Part shown: one piece after another, positions 8,674 to 18,309 of the stretch
Layout: each line of letters starts with the position of its first letter
Numbering within the stretch: position 1 is the first letter of the stretch
NCBI GenBank assembly: GCA_023702235.1
Contig: JAMQCR010000001.1
Span: forward strand, 2,914,001-2,978,000
Reading direction: 5' to 3'
DNA length: 64,000 nucleotides
Source: Neobacillus pocheonensis
GTDB lineage: Bacteria > Bacillota > Bacilli > Bacillales > Cytobacillaceae
Notes under the pieces: generated by a model
The model's input: the letters and a program-made list of their open reading frames with translations, nothing else
What the model was told of the DNA's origin: nothing
The model's database searches: none
Made by a program: the position numbers and the translations under genes

Positions 8674-9886
8674 TTGTATCGTTCAAAACTAAAAACAATT
8701 TTTTTATCGATATCGGTCACCATTTTTGCCGCCTCACTTATTTCTTTTCCACAAGAGTCCCTTGAAGGTTCTATTCGGGGTCTTAATATGTGGTGGGAAA
8801 TCGTCTTTCCATCTCTTCTACCATTTTTTATTGTTTCTGAAATGTTAATCGGCTTCGGGGTCGTTAAATTTATTGGGGTATTGTTGGAGCCTCTCATGAG
8901 ACCACTTTTTAAAGTTCCTGGTGTCGGTGGATTTGTTTGGGCAATGGGAATGGCTCAGGATTCCCTGCTGGGGCAAAATTCACAGCACGATTGCGTCAGG
9001 AAGGTCAATTAACACAAATTGAAGCGGAAAGGTTAGTTTCCTTTACAAACTCTTCCAACCCTTTATTTATCTTCGGTGCTGTTTCTGTTGGCTTTTTCTA
9101 TAATCCAAATTTGGGAGTTATCCTTGCTTTATCACATTATTTAGGAAATATTTGCGTTGGAATCATCATGAGATTCTATGGCAATGACAATCCCGGTAAA
9201 AGTGAGATTCGCAGAAAAAAATTTAAAATAAGATCTGCTCTTTCCGCATTACATCATACAAGATTAAAAGACAATCGACCAATTGGCAAACTTCTAGGTG
9301 ATGCGGTCACATCGTCAATCCAAACTTTATTAATGGTCGGTGGCTTTATTATTTTATTTTCAGTAGTTAACAAACTTCTTTATCATTTACATATAACTGC
9401 TACTCTTGGAAAAGGTGTTGAAATGCTATTATCTGCTATATCTTTTCCTACAATGTTAAGTGTTCCATTTATTTCAGGATTATTTGAAATTACTCTTGGA
9501 AGCCAGTTAACAAGTCATGTCCAGGAAGCAACACTATTACAAAAGGCAATGATAACAAGCTTTATTCTCGCTTTTAGCGGATTTAGTGTTCAAGCACAGG
9601 TTGCCAGCATACTAGCCCAAACAGATATCCGCTTTAAGCCATTTTTCTTTGCAAGAATTATTCACGGTATTTTTGCAAGTCTTTTTGCCTTTTTATTGTG
9701 GAAGCCTATTTATATTCGCTTTCTTAGAACTGAACAGCCATCCAATGCACTTCCAGTTGGTTTCATGGGGGAAGGAACATGGCCAACATCTTTTACCATA
9801 AACTGATCGAGGTCGGTCCGCTCATCACGATAATTGGCCTTTCCCTTTATGTAGTAGTTTTGTTTTACAGAGTAAAAAAAGCATAA
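8674..9886 (+). pseudogene. ylbJ: Sporulation integral membrane protein YlbJ, two frameshifts
   Basis: A polytopic membrane protein required for spore formation in B. subtilis. It starts at TTG 8674 behind AAAGGAGGT. The first frame carries helix 1 and the conserved PGVGGFVWAMGMA. A one-base loss near 8955 shifts into the frame that begins GFPAGAKFTARLRQ. A second one-base loss between about 9760 and 9785 separates the C-terminal segment (HKLIEVGPLITIIGLSLYVVV, ending VKKA at 9886). With both bases restored the protein is 404 residues, close to the 408 of B. subtilis. Probably intact in the cell. Confidence 0.82.
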
Positions 9887-9950
9887 AGAAAACTCGCTGA
9901 TTGGCGATCCCGTTAGGATGAAGACATTGGTCTAGTTTCCCTTATTAGCT

Positions 9951-9983
9951 AAAAGAGAATGACTCAAGTCATCCTCTTTTGCT
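9951..9983 (+). terminator. Bidirectional terminator ylbJ/coaD
   Basis: AAAAGAGAATGAC and GTCATCCTCTTTT pair with one mismatch around a TCAA loop between convergent ylbJ and coaD. Confidence 0.75.
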
Positions 9984-11043
<1,060 letters not shown>

Positions 11044-11199
11044 TTCTTATCACCACTATTAATTTCAAGAATCATTTTCTCCACTATCCTATCATAATTA
11101 CTTTATGTAGCCAAATTGTAAACAGTTAAAATTTTTCAAACAAGTTGATACCATTCCAACTCTAAAATGGAAATTTTATTAAAAAACACGTATAAGCTT

Positions 11200-11380
11200 G
11201 TTTGTTGTGGAGATAATGTTACTAACAACATCAATTCGAGGATGTTGTTGCCAACCGCGGAGAAGACTTACGTTTCCCCATAAGTTCTTCCTCCGGTTTC
11301 TCCTCTCCCTTTGCCTTCTATCCTTTGTGAGGGATGTAGAAGGACCCTGCAGATAATTTCTGCAGGGTTTTTTCTTTTTA
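11200..11380 (+). ncRNA. Structured RNA candidate beside rsmD (site of the ylbH leader)
   Basis: Four hairpins in series: AACAACATC/GATGTTGTT, an 18-bp imperfect stem starting AACCGCGGAG, a CCTTCTA/TAGAAGG stem, and finally CCCTGCAG/CTGCAGGG followed by TTTTTT. The last is an intrinsic terminator on the plus strand, about 75 nt before the next plus-strand gene. The position (ylbG-rsmD gap) is where Rfam places the B. subtilis ylbH leader, which is defined relative to rsmD on the opposite strand. The T-run favours the plus strand. The true strand is unresolved. Confidence 0.55.
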
Positions 11381-11454
11381 CAAAATCGGATTTAATTTAA
11401 CTCTCAAAAATGGTAAAGTAATTGATGAATTTAATCATTAAAGGAGAGTTTCCA

Positions 11455-11844
11455 TTGATACAGCGCTTTATAGAGTTAGGAGAAGGATATTCCGATTTAT
11501 ATGAGTTGGTAGAATTAGCGAAGGCAAATACACACCGACTTCAGCATATGATGGCCTTACACACAAGGATTGGTCAGAAAGAAGTTACCTCGTTGGTCAT
11601 TATTTTAAGTGCAACGGATCCAGGAAAATTTCAAGCACTATATATTTGCCGAGAGGGAATTCCAAACCCCAATTTTATCCCTAACAAAAGATATGACCTT
11701 TTTGCCCAAACCGCTCAGGAACTAAATAAACAAATCCACGAGCTATCGGTAAAATCATCTGCTATCTTTCATGAAAAAGAACTATTTTACCAGCATTTAA
11801 TTGGTATCCTGAGGCTAAATCATTATTTAGCACCATTACAATAA
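11455..11844 (+). CDS. Uncharacterised protein, DUF7147-like
   Basis: 129 residues from TTG 11455, chosen because AAAGGAGAG lies 6 nt upstream. An ATG at 11422 is in frame but lacks a site. The sequence (IQRFIELGEGYSDLYEL at the start, many His in the middle and C-terminus) resembles a short conserved Bacillus protein family of unknown function that I associate with DUF7147. No catalytic motif is recognised. It follows the terminator of the structured RNA and may be controlled by it. Confidence 0.65.
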   Translation: MIQRFIELGEGYSDLYELVELAKANTHRLQHMMALHTRIGQKEVTSLVIILSATDPGKFQALYICREGIPNPNFIPNKRYDLFAQTAQELNKQIHELSVKSSAIFHEKELFYQHLIGILRLNHYLAPLQ

Positions 11845-11880
11845 GAAAAGCAGAAGCACCAACTGGCTAGGTATAGAAAG
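11845..11880. repeat. Degenerate palindromic repeat (copy B)
   Basis: AAAAGCAGAAGCACC ... GGCTAGGTATAGAAAG resembles the two ends of the element at 8454-8575 with the interior lost. Confidence 0.45.
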
Positions 11881-11881
11881 G

Positions 11882-11913
11882 AAAAGGTGAGGGTTCGATA
11901 CCCTCACCTTTTT
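11882..11913 (+). terminator. Bidirectional terminator before ylbG
   Basis: AAAAGGTGAGGG and CCCTCACCTTTT pair perfectly around TTCGATA, with A and T runs on both sides. Confidence 0.85.
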
Positions 11914-12187
11914 AAATCCCCATTTTATAGTCGTATTCCTTTGCTTTATCGGGTGCTGAATTTTCATATTCCATTTTTAAGAAAGGCTTATAGGACGGTT
12001 CTACTTTTTTTACAAATGAAAAAGAATTCAATTTTTCAACTATTCCATCCAGGTCTTCTTGATTACAATACAATACGACGTATTTTAACTTTTTTGAGAC
12101 ATAATGTACATTTCCGAAGCGCCTTAACATTTTGGCTTGTTTTAATGAGTAAAGCCAAACGACCAATCCTTGTCTTTGAACAAACAT
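11912..12187 (-). CDS. ylbG: YlbG family protein (DUF2129)
   Basis: 91 residues, [21 protein letters not shown] at the start and a short ferredoxin-like core ([19 protein letters not shown]). Cytoplasmic and of unknown function, found beside ylbF and rsmD in Bacillaceae. Start ATG at 12187. Confidence 0.88.
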   Translation of the reverse strand: MFVQRQGLVVWLYSLKQAKMLRRFGNVHYVSKKLKYVVLYCNQEDLDGIVEKLNSFSFVKKVEPSYKPFLKMEYENSAPDKAKEYDYKMGI

Positions 12188-12315
12188 ACTTTTTTCCCCT
12201 TCAACAAACCATCATTTTTTTATTAGAATAGCATATTAAAACGCTTTATTTCAATTCAAACTTTGTTACTAGTTAACATAAAATGTACTAACTCCAAATC
12301 ATAAAGGTGATAAAA

Positions 12316-12636
12316 ATGGATTTAGAACCCGTTTGGCAGTTCTTCATTGATCAGCTTTCATCGTGTGAGTTCATAAATCATGCATACTGGAAAAAGGTAG
12401 CTGGTATTCCATTTTTGTATATAAATTCAATTGTCGGTAAATCACAGTGTGAAATAGACAAGGAAATCATAAAATGTTCCTCTTTGGTAATGAAAGGAAA
12501 ACGCCTTCATTGTGATACAATCTTTGTCAGAAAAGAGAAAGATCTTTTTGTCTACAGGCACCGTTTTTATGTACCGCAAGAAAAAATGTTTTGTTGCGGG
12601 AATCTTTGCACAGATTGTACGCGTCTACAAAAATAA
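12316..12636 (+). CDS. Hypothetical protein with C-terminal Cys cluster
   Basis: 106 residues from ATG 12316 (AAAGGTG 6 nt upstream; the GTG at 12307 is part of that site). I do not recognise the family. The C-terminus MFCCGNLCTDCTRL has four cysteines in a spacing that could bind zinc or an Fe-S cluster; further Cys occur at about 20, 44, 52 and 65. It is encoded opposite to ylbF, whose own product ends in a Cys-rich tail. Confidence 0.65.
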   Translation: MDLEPVWQFFIDQLSSCEFINHAYWKKVAGIPFLYINSIVGKSQCEIDKEIIKCSSLVMKGKRLHCDTIFVRKEKDLFVYRHRFYVPQEKMFCCGNLCTDCTRLQK

Positions 12637-12640
12637 AGTA

Positions 12641-12667
12641 AAAAAATCGGCTAAAGCCGATTTTTTT
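12641..12667 (+). terminator. Bidirectional terminator
   Basis: AAAAAATCGGC/GCCGATTTTTT with a TAAA loop between convergent genes. Confidence 0.85.
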
Positions 12668-13106
12668 ATGCGGAGCATCCACAGCTTCCGCCAGATCCAC
12701 AGCCACCACCATGGCCAGTTTCAAAAAATGGGTTCCCTGTTGATACTTTAATATGTTTAGAAACTGCGCCTCCAACTAAAACACTAATTTCATCTAATAA
12801 ATTTTGTAAATCATTTTCTGCTAATTTAAAGTCAGCAACAAGCAGATCTAAATCCATTTCTCTTTTGCTTTCGCGGATTTCTGTCATGACCCTTTTATAA
12901 TCAGGGTGATATTTACCAAACCGCTGAACCTCTTCATACAACTCTTTTTGGCTCGTAAAACGTCTAATTTTCCTTTGTGACTCCTGATTACTTCGTAATT
13001 TATATAAACAAATTTGATATTGTTCTGCTATTTCCGAATTTAAAACCATTTTTGCCAATTGCTCAGCATTTTCCAATAATTTGATTCTCTCTAAAGTAGC
13101 AAGCAA
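12666..13106 (-). CDS. ylbF: Regulatory iron-sulfur-containing complex subunit RicF (YlbF)
   Basis: 146 residues. With RicA (YmcA) and RicT (YaaT), the B. subtilis protein forms the Y-complex that binds 4Fe-4S clusters and directs RNase Y to operon mRNAs; it also affects biofilm, competence and sporulation. The helical core includes FGKYHPDYKRVM and the tail GGGCGSGGSCGCSA supplies cluster cysteines. The start is TTG at 13106 (MLATLERIK, matching the family) behind GGAGGT. An upstream GTG gives an unrelated extension. Confidence 0.9.
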   Translation of the reverse strand: MLATLERIKLLENAEQLAKMVLNSEIAEQYQICLYKLRSNQESQRKIRRFTSQKELYEEVQRFGKYHPDYKRVMTEIRESKREMDLDLLVADFKLAENDLQNLLDEISVLVGGAVSKHIKVSTGNPFFETGHGGGCGSGGSCGCSA

Positions 13107-13164
13107 ACACGCCCACCTCCAATCACATTTTACCATGATTGGATGAAGAAAGCGAAATTTACGA

Positions 13165-13431
13165 TTATCTAGGGATATTTACCAATAGCTCCTTCATTAA
13201 ACCATATGGTTCATTATTTAACTTAACTACTTCAAGCTTTATTTTATGATTTCCTGGTGAAAGCCCCTTAATGATAAAGGCAGCTGAGGTAGCTTCTTGC
13301 GTTCTCAGTCCATCAATATAAACGACCATCTTTCCAATTCTTTGCTTCGAATTGTCTGCCTCACGGAAGCTGATCCCAGTTAAAATACACTCAACAAATA
13401 CATTATTCCGCTTTGTTTCGTATGGTAAGAT
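13165..13431 (-). pseudogene. Possible remnant ORF lacking a start
   Basis: An open frame whose last 85 codons look protein-like (ending LNNEPYGLMKELLVNIPR, with a beta-sandwich-like GLSPGNHKIKLEV). No ATG, GTG or TTG with a ribosome binding site exists at its 5' end, and further upstream the frame runs antisense to the thioesterase start. It may be a decayed gene or chance. No family is recognised. B. subtilis ylbD and ylbE, expected near here, are absent. Confidence 0.3.
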
Positions 13432-13465
13432 GACTAAAGATATTGAAATGAAAGAGGTAAAGAAA

Positions 13466-13947
13466 ATGAAAGACCAGTTGGTAAAATTATTTGATGCTTG
13501 TATTGAAAATGGTTCTGAGGAAGATCTTAATGCTCTTTCTTTTATTTTAGAAGGAATACAAAATAAGGTCACAGAAAAAAACAAAATCTATTTAGACAGT
13601 TTGCTTCACATGGAAAGAATATTTGATGAGAATTCCTGTGAAATCACAGTACCGATTGATCCTATCTTTTATAATAACTTAAATATTTTACACGGTGGAA
13701 TTACAGCAACCGTTCTAGATACTGCAATGGGTACCCTTGCCAATTATTTTCTCCCGAAGGATTTGGTGCAGTAACCAATCAGCTTAATATCCACTACATA
13801 GCTCCAGGAACAGGAGACAAACTTCGTTGTCGAGCTGAAATTGTTCATAAAGGCAGTAAAACGATGGTCATTTCAGGAGTGGCTTATCGAAGTGATGGTA
13901 AAAAAGTTGCATTTGCAACAGGTACTTTTTTTATCATTCAAAAATAA
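13466..13947 (+). pseudogene. PaaI-type hotdog thioesterase, frameshifted
   Basis: A hotdog-fold acyl-CoA thioesterase. The catalytic region NNLNILHGGITATVLDTAMG is intact. The frame breaks at the C-run near 13752-13754; restoring one C gives FGAVTNQLNIHYIAPG and a normal end at 13947, for 160 residues. The start is ATG 13466 behind AGAGG. An N-terminal helical segment of about 50 residues precedes the hotdog domain. The substrate is unknown. Probably a consensus error rather than decay. Confidence 0.75.
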
Positions 13948-13970
13948 TGAATCAAGGAGCCTGATAAAAG

Positions 13971-14348
13971 GTGGTCACCGCCATTGTTATCCCTATTGTC
14001 TGTCTTTATTTTTTGTGGATTACAAGGAAAGAGATGAAAGCACAGGAACAAAAATGGCTTGCAGTCGGAAATATACGAAAAGAGTCTGTTTTGACTGGTC
14101 AAATTAAAAGCTCTACCGAGGAAAAACAACGCTTTTATCATAACCGTTTTATTTATGTGCAGGAGCTAAAGCTTCAAACGGAGATAAAACAAATTACGAT
14201 AAAAAAGATGACCCCTGTAACAAAGGCTGCGAAAATCGAGGCGTTTACGGTGGGAGATGTGATTCGAATCTACGGATGCTGGGATGGTAACCAATTTTAC
14301 TTTGATGAATTTGAAGTGGTTAGCTCCGATAATAAAAAGGTGACATAA
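13971..14348 (+). CDS. Small membrane-anchored hypothetical protein
   Basis: 125 residues from GTG 13971, with AAGGAG 11 nt upstream. One N-terminal membrane helix (IVIPIVCLYFLWI) is followed by a basic cytoplasmic or external domain with a predicted beta-rich end (GDVIRIYGCWDGNQFYFDEF). No family is recognised. It directly follows the thioesterase gene and is probably cotranscribed. Confidence 0.65.
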   Translation: MVTAIVIPIVCLYFLWITRKEMKAQEQKWLAVGNIRKESVLTGQIKSSTEEKQRFYHNRFIYVQELKLQTEIKQITIKKMTPVTKAAKIEAFTVGDVIRIYGCWDGNQFYFDEFEVVSSDNKKVT

Positions 14349-14365
14349 AAGGTCACCTTTTTATT
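14334..14365 (+). terminator. Bidirectional terminator before ylbC
   Basis: AAAAAGGTGAC/GTCACCTTTTT around ATAAAAG, overlapping the stop of the plus-strand gene and close to the ylbC stop. Confidence 0.8.
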
Positions 14366-14367
14366 AT

Positions 14368-15438
14368 CTATTGATTCCATTTTTGGATAAAGTCCTGAGT
14401 GTAGTACTTTTGATATACACCAACACCAAGATGGGAAAATTCCTTATTTAATAGTGAATCCCGGTGCCCTTTACTATTTAGCCAACCTTCAACCACTGCT
14501 GGGCCGTCCGTATAATTAGCTGCAATATTTTCACCCGCGATTTGGTAAACTACTTTTGCCGACTTTAAACGGTCTGAAAGACTTCCAAATTTCTTTGAGG
14601 TATGGGAAAAGTCATTATTTTCAGCCATATCCTTACTATGTCCAAATGCCACCTCAGCAGTGGTTTCATCCCATTTTAGCGGTTTTAGATCATTTCTTAT
14701 TCGCAGTACATTCGTTAAATCAAAAATTTCCTTCTTTGTTCCAGACTCAACCGTTTTCCACATTGCTTCATTTAATACAGGTGGTTCGATTAATTGACCT
14801 TGATAAGTTAGTTCATAGGGGCGCTGTTTGATTAGTGTTTCTGCGTCCATGAAACGAACACTGGATAGATTTCCGGTGAATTTATCGATATAAAGCTGGA
14901 CATAAACATTCCCTAATTGAACCATTGGTCGAATATTTAAATCGGTATCATTTAACTCAAATCGATAAGAATTACCATTCAAATCAATATTGATATTCGC
15001 ATCAACATACTGTGTATTAAAGATTTCTTCGACAGGCTGACCAATTTCAAAGGGTGCAACGTCCAAATTTTCCCCCATAGCATAAACCGTCACGACCCGA
15101 TTTTCTTCGACCCCCACCTGTAAATAACGGGTAGTGTCAAGATCATAGATATACCATTGATATCCATACATCGATTCATCAATTCTTTGAGGTTTACCCA
15201 AATTTTTTTCTAAGTCAGATAGGTTTTGACCAATTAATAAGGACAAGCCTTCAGTTGGATTTTCTGTTGAAGGTTTATTAGACTTATTTTCCGGAATCTG
15301 TGACAATGATCGCTTCTTTTCTGATTGATTGTGATCTTTAATTAAAACTTCATTATCATTGTTATTATTTAAATTGGAATAGAATCCTATTGTTATGAAA
15401 ACAACAAAGAATATAAGAACTCGTATTAGCGTACGCAG
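14368..15438 (-). CDS. ylbC: CAP domain protein YlbC, apparent CTG start
   Basis: About 356 residues. An N-terminal membrane anchor (LIRVLIFFVVFITIGF) is followed by a CAP-associated domain (about 70-200) and a C-terminal CAP/SCP-PR1 domain with FGHSKDMAENNDFSH and GENIAANY. Likely surface-exposed; function unknown. The anchor is in frame only if translation starts at CTG 15438, 7 nt after GAGGGTG, because a TGA stop lies three codons before it. A TTG at 15306 would give a protein without the anchor. Either a rare start codon or a miscalled base. Confidence 0.8.
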   Translation of the reverse strand: MRTLIRVLIFFVVFITIGFYSNLNNNNDNEVLIKDHNQSEKKRSLSQIPENKSNKPSTENPTEGLSLLIGQNLSDLEKNLGKPQRIDESMYGYQWYIYDLDTTRYLQVGVEENRVVTVYAMGENLDVAPFEIGQPVEEIFNTQYVDANINIDLNGNSYRFELNDTDLNIRPMVQLGNVYVQLYIDKFTGNLSSVRFMDAETLIKQRPYELTYQGQLIEPPVLNEAMWKTVESGTKKEIFDLTNVLRIRNDLKPLKWDETTAEVAFGHSKDMAENNDFSHTSKKFGSLSDRLKSAKVVYQIAGENIAANYTDGPAVVEGWLNSKGHRDSLLNKEFSHLGVGVYQKYYTQDFIQKWNQ

Positions 15439-15563
15439 AGGTTTTCACCCTCTCAATTACTTTTTCTATGATGATATGTATAGATATTTTAATTATATCA
15501 CCTATATCCTATTAGTTCATAGGCATTAAACCAAGTGACTGAAAAATATAAGACTATAGCTAT

Positions 15564-15592
15564 AAAACAAAACAGGTACCATGGGCACCTGT
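15564..15592 (-). terminator. ylbB terminator
   Basis: ACAGGTGCCCATGGTACCTGT hairpin (one mismatch) followed on the minus strand by TTTGTTTT. Confidence 0.7.
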
Positions 15593-15622
15593 CTTATCTT
15601 AAAAATTTTCTCTTTTAAATAA

Positions 15623-16057
15623 TTAATGCTGTACTCCGTTATAATTTTGTTCAGATATTTCAGTTAGGGCTTGCTTTGCTTGATCATCCGTTAATTCACG
15701 TACTGCAAAATCACCAAGAGAGACGATTCCTACTAATTTATCCCCTTCGACGACTGGCAGTCGGCGGATTTGATTTTCTGCCATCATCTTAGCAGCCTCT
15801 CTACTGGATGCATCAGCAGAAATTGTAATAAGATTATTACTCATTATTTCTTCCACTTTTGATGAAGCCGGATGTTTTTCGGCAATACACCTTAATACAA
15901 TATCCCGATCGGTAATCATACCCACAAGCTTTTCCTGGTCAACAATAGGAATTGCCCCAACATTTAATTCCTTCATTTTTACAGCCACTTCGAACACATT
16001 ATCTAATAAGGAACAACTTTCTACATTCTTTGTCATAATTTCACGTATCTTTTCCAT
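15623..16057 (-). CDS. ylbB: CBS-domain protein YlbB
   Basis: 144 residues made of two CBS repeats (about 8-60 and 72-125; GAIPIV...MITDRDIVLR and RRLPVV...IVSLGDFAVR), a stand-alone Bateman module that probably senses an adenine nucleotide. Function unknown. The ATG is preceded by a GGGGG-containing site. Own terminator downstream. Confidence 0.88.
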   Translation of the reverse strand: MEKIREIMTKNVESCSLLDNVFEVAVKMKELNVGAIPIVDQEKLVGMITDRDIVLRCIAEKHPASSKVEEIMSNNLITISADASSREAAKMMAENQIRRLPVVEGDKLVGIVSLGDFAVRELTDDQAKQALTEISEQNYNGVQH

Positions 16058-16240
16058 TATTATTTACCCCCTAGTTTGCAATAAACTCGTATCATTAAAG
16101 TAGGTTTGCCATTTTGGATTTATTTATGTATACATTGCAAGTTGAAACATTTTCAACTATTATTAAATTGAATTAATCTTGCTATAAAACCAAATAATTA
16201 AACATTGTGGTAATGGCATTGTCTTTAGGAGGGATTTATT

Positions 16241-16600
16241 ATGAAATTCGAGAATACCGGCATCGAAAAATTTAAAGCAGAATTAAACCGTTTAGATGAA
16301 GTTATGGATGACCACGGTTTAGTTCGCGCAGGTCAGTGGGACTACGAACGGGTTACATATGATCGAAAGTTTGAGATGAAAGAAGGGGTTTTCTACCTTC
16401 GTGTACAAGGTTATGCAGTTGAAGGAGATGTCGATACTTTTAAGGCAACCATTCAATTAATGACACCTCTATTGGGCAAACATTACTATCCTCATGGCGT
16501 AGAATATGGTGAAGGCGAAGTATTTCCTTCCTCACTTGTAAATCAGTGTAAGAAAATTCTAGATGATATAAGTGCAGAAGTAAGTAAATTTGCTGAATAA
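16241..16600 (+). CDS. ylbA: YugN-like family protein YlbA
   Basis: 119 residues matching the YugN-like family (MKFENTGIEKFKAELNRLDEVM). Cytoplasmic, function unknown. AGGAGG upstream of the ATG. Single-gene unit with its own terminator, in the same place as B. subtilis ylbA beside the cta cluster. Confidence 0.87.
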   Translation: MKFENTGIEKFKAELNRLDEVMDDHGLVRAGQWDYERVTYDRKFEMKEGVFYLRVQGYAVEGDVDTFKATIQLMTPLLGKHYYPHGVEYGEGEVFPSSLVNQCKKILDDISAEVSKFAE

Positions 16601-16607
16601 CTGAAAG

Positions 16608-16640
16608 GAGGATGACCCCATAAGGGTCATCCTCTTTTTT
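16608..16640 (+). terminator. Terminator ylbA
   Basis: GAGGATGACCC/GGGTCATCCTC perfect 11-bp stem followed by TTTTTT. Confidence 0.92.
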
Positions 16641-16658
16641 ACAAGAAAAATTCCTTAC

Positions 16659-17123
16659 CTAAAAACCAAGAATGGCTTTGAGCATGGAAGTGGTTTGTCC
16701 ACCTTGATAAAATACGTACAGTAAAAGGTATACCATTACCCCAGTTATAGCAGTAAAAAACCATATTACACTGGTTATTGGCCCAAGCTTTCGATGAATT
16801 GAAAGTTTATTCTTATATCCTGTTAATATTGATATAAGCCCAAATACCGCACCAGATGTGGCCAAAGTAATATGAAAAATTAAAAATATGGTGTAGTAAA
16901 CCTTAATATTACTTGGTCCTCCAAACGATGTATTTCCGATAAACAGTGTTCTCGATACATAAATGATAAAGAAAATTAAAGCAAAAATGCCAGCAACAAA
17001 CATCGTCTTCTTATGTGCTTCAATTTTTCTTTGTTTTATTTGCCACCAGCCAATCGCGATAGTAATCGCACTTAAAACAATAAACGAAGTACTTATAGTC
17101 GGTAATATTGGTAAGGAATTCAT
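16659..17123 (-). CDS. ctaM: DUF420 membrane protein, CtaM-like oxidase assembly factor
   Basis: 154 residues with four membrane helices. Conserved histidines lie in EAHKKTMF, FLIFHITLATSG and LSIHRKLG. The DUF420 family includes B. subtilis YozB and S. aureus CtaM, which is needed to assemble an active heme-copper oxidase. Its place directly after ctaG supports an assembly role here. In B. subtilis 168 the gene is elsewhere. Confidence 0.82.
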   Translation of the reverse strand: MNSLPILPTISTSFIVLSAITIAIGWWQIKQRKIEAHKKTMFVAGIFALIFFIIYVSRTLFIGNTSFGGPSNIKVYYTIFLIFHITLATSGAVFGLISILTGYKNKLSIHRKLGPITSVIWFFTAITGVMVYLLLYVFYQGGQTTSMLKAILGF

Positions 17124-17193
17124 AAAAAGTCCTCTCTTTTCCTTTATTCTACAATAATTTTAGTTGAGGGCGCCATTTTTTACAACTAAAAAG

Positions 17194-17219
17194 AAAATCC
17201 CCCAGTTCATTGGGAGATT
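17194..17219 (-). terminator. ctaG terminator
   Basis: AATCTCCCA/TGGGGGATT stem followed on the minus strand by TTCTTTTT, overlapping the ctaG stop codon. Confidence 0.7.
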
Positions 17220-18126
17220 ATTTAACAAGTGATGGATTTAAGGTTTGCTCCATTTCCTTTTCAGAATCAGCCTGATCCTTCCGATACCATTCAAAAAATA
17301 CATGCCCTAATACAATTCCATAAATCAATTCCTGAATAAGTTTCATTAATACTCCTCCAAGCTGCTGGTCATGGAGGGCAGACATAGAACTAAACAGTTG
17401 CGGACCGCTGAGATTTAATCCCTCAAATGTCGTTGAACCCACACATAATTTCATTGCTTGAGCCCAAACGTGCGGATCGGAATAGGTTAAATAAAGCGGG
17501 TGATCTGCAAAGATAATTAAAGCACAGGCTGGTGTCAGCAGTATTCCGTCTGCAAAAACATAACCAACCTTTTTTATTCCATTTAAGGTCTGATGATCTG
17601 GTGACTCATTAATTAACGGCCACCACATAAAGATAGCTACTAAAAATAACAAGATAGCATATCCAGAATGTAACCAAGCATTTGGCATGACGTGATCAAA
17701 CACAATCGGCACATGATAAAAAGAAAAGAATCCATTAAATAAAAGTAATGCAATTAATGGTTTGGTAAAAAGGTTGAAAAGCGATTTTATAATCTTTACA
17801 TGTAAAACTCTTCTCCAAATCCATACTGGAATACCTAAAATAAATAATGGTGGAACAACCAAAACTAAAAAAGCCATTTGAATCATATGAACATAAAACA
17901 TCAGATGTGCCATTAAATCTAGTGGAGATCCTTTTATCGTATACAAGAGTACAATGAAAAGTGTAAATAATATCCCTTGCCTTCTTGTTAATAGCTCACT
18001 ATCTTTAAAACGATGCCTAAATTTAATAGTAATTAGAAAATAGGCTGCTAATAATACTAATAAGAATGTTAAAAAGTACGGGCTCCAAAGTGCTTCAAAT
18101 CCAAAAATCTCTAATGTAAGCACCAC
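17218..18126 (-). CDS. ctaG: Cytochrome c oxidase assembly factor CtaG
   Basis: 302 residues, about seven membrane helices, of the caa3_CtaG family, needed in B. subtilis for caa3 oxidase activity (CuB delivery has been proposed). Typical features are HLMFYVHMIQM, SFYHVPIVFDHVM and SALHDQQLGGVLMK near the end. ATG at 18126. Last of the ctaCDEFG order, after a terminator-like hairpin that follows ctaF. Confidence 0.93.
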   Translation of the reverse strand: MVLTLEIFGFEALWSPYFLTFLLVLLAAYFLITIKFRHRFKDSELLTRRQGILFTLFIVLLYTIKGSPLDLMAHLMFYVHMIQMAFLVLVVPPLFILGIPVWIWRRVLHVKIIKSLFNLFTKPLIALLLFNGFFSFYHVPIVFDHVMPNAWLHSGYAILLFLVAIFMWWPLINESPDHQTLNGIKKVGYVFADGILLTPACALIIFADHPLYLTYSDPHVWAQAMKLCVGSTTFEGLNLSGPQLFSSMSALHDQQLGGVLMKLIQELIYGIVLGHVFFEWYRKDQADSEKEMEQTLNPSLVK

Positions 18127-18247
18127 ATATCACCTCAATATTTAATGGGAGAATCGTGTTTATTATATCCCTATGTCATTCCATAAACAAAGCAATGGAA
18201 ATTTCCTTTAATCCCTTTCAAAATGTATTTTCATTTTTCATAAAAAG

Positions 18248-18270
18248 AAAATCGGCTTTAAGCCGATTTT
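18248..18270 (-). terminator. Terminator after ctaF
   Basis: AAAATCGGC/GCCGATTTT around a TTTAA loop; it may end or attenuate the ctaCDEF message before ctaG. Confidence 0.7.
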
Positions 18271-18309
18271 CTTTTGTGCTATAGACTGCGAGGCACTTTC
18301 AACTTCTAT

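Noticed and set aside
11245..11262. T-box-like ACCGCGG in the structured RNA
   Set aside because: The conserved T-box core AGGGTGGNACCGCG is not present and the downstream gene is not an amino-acid gene.
16060..16090. Sigma-B-like GTTTAT...GGGTAA before ylbB
   Set aside because: Spacing is short and the GGGTAA overlaps the ribosome binding site, so transcription could not start usefully there.
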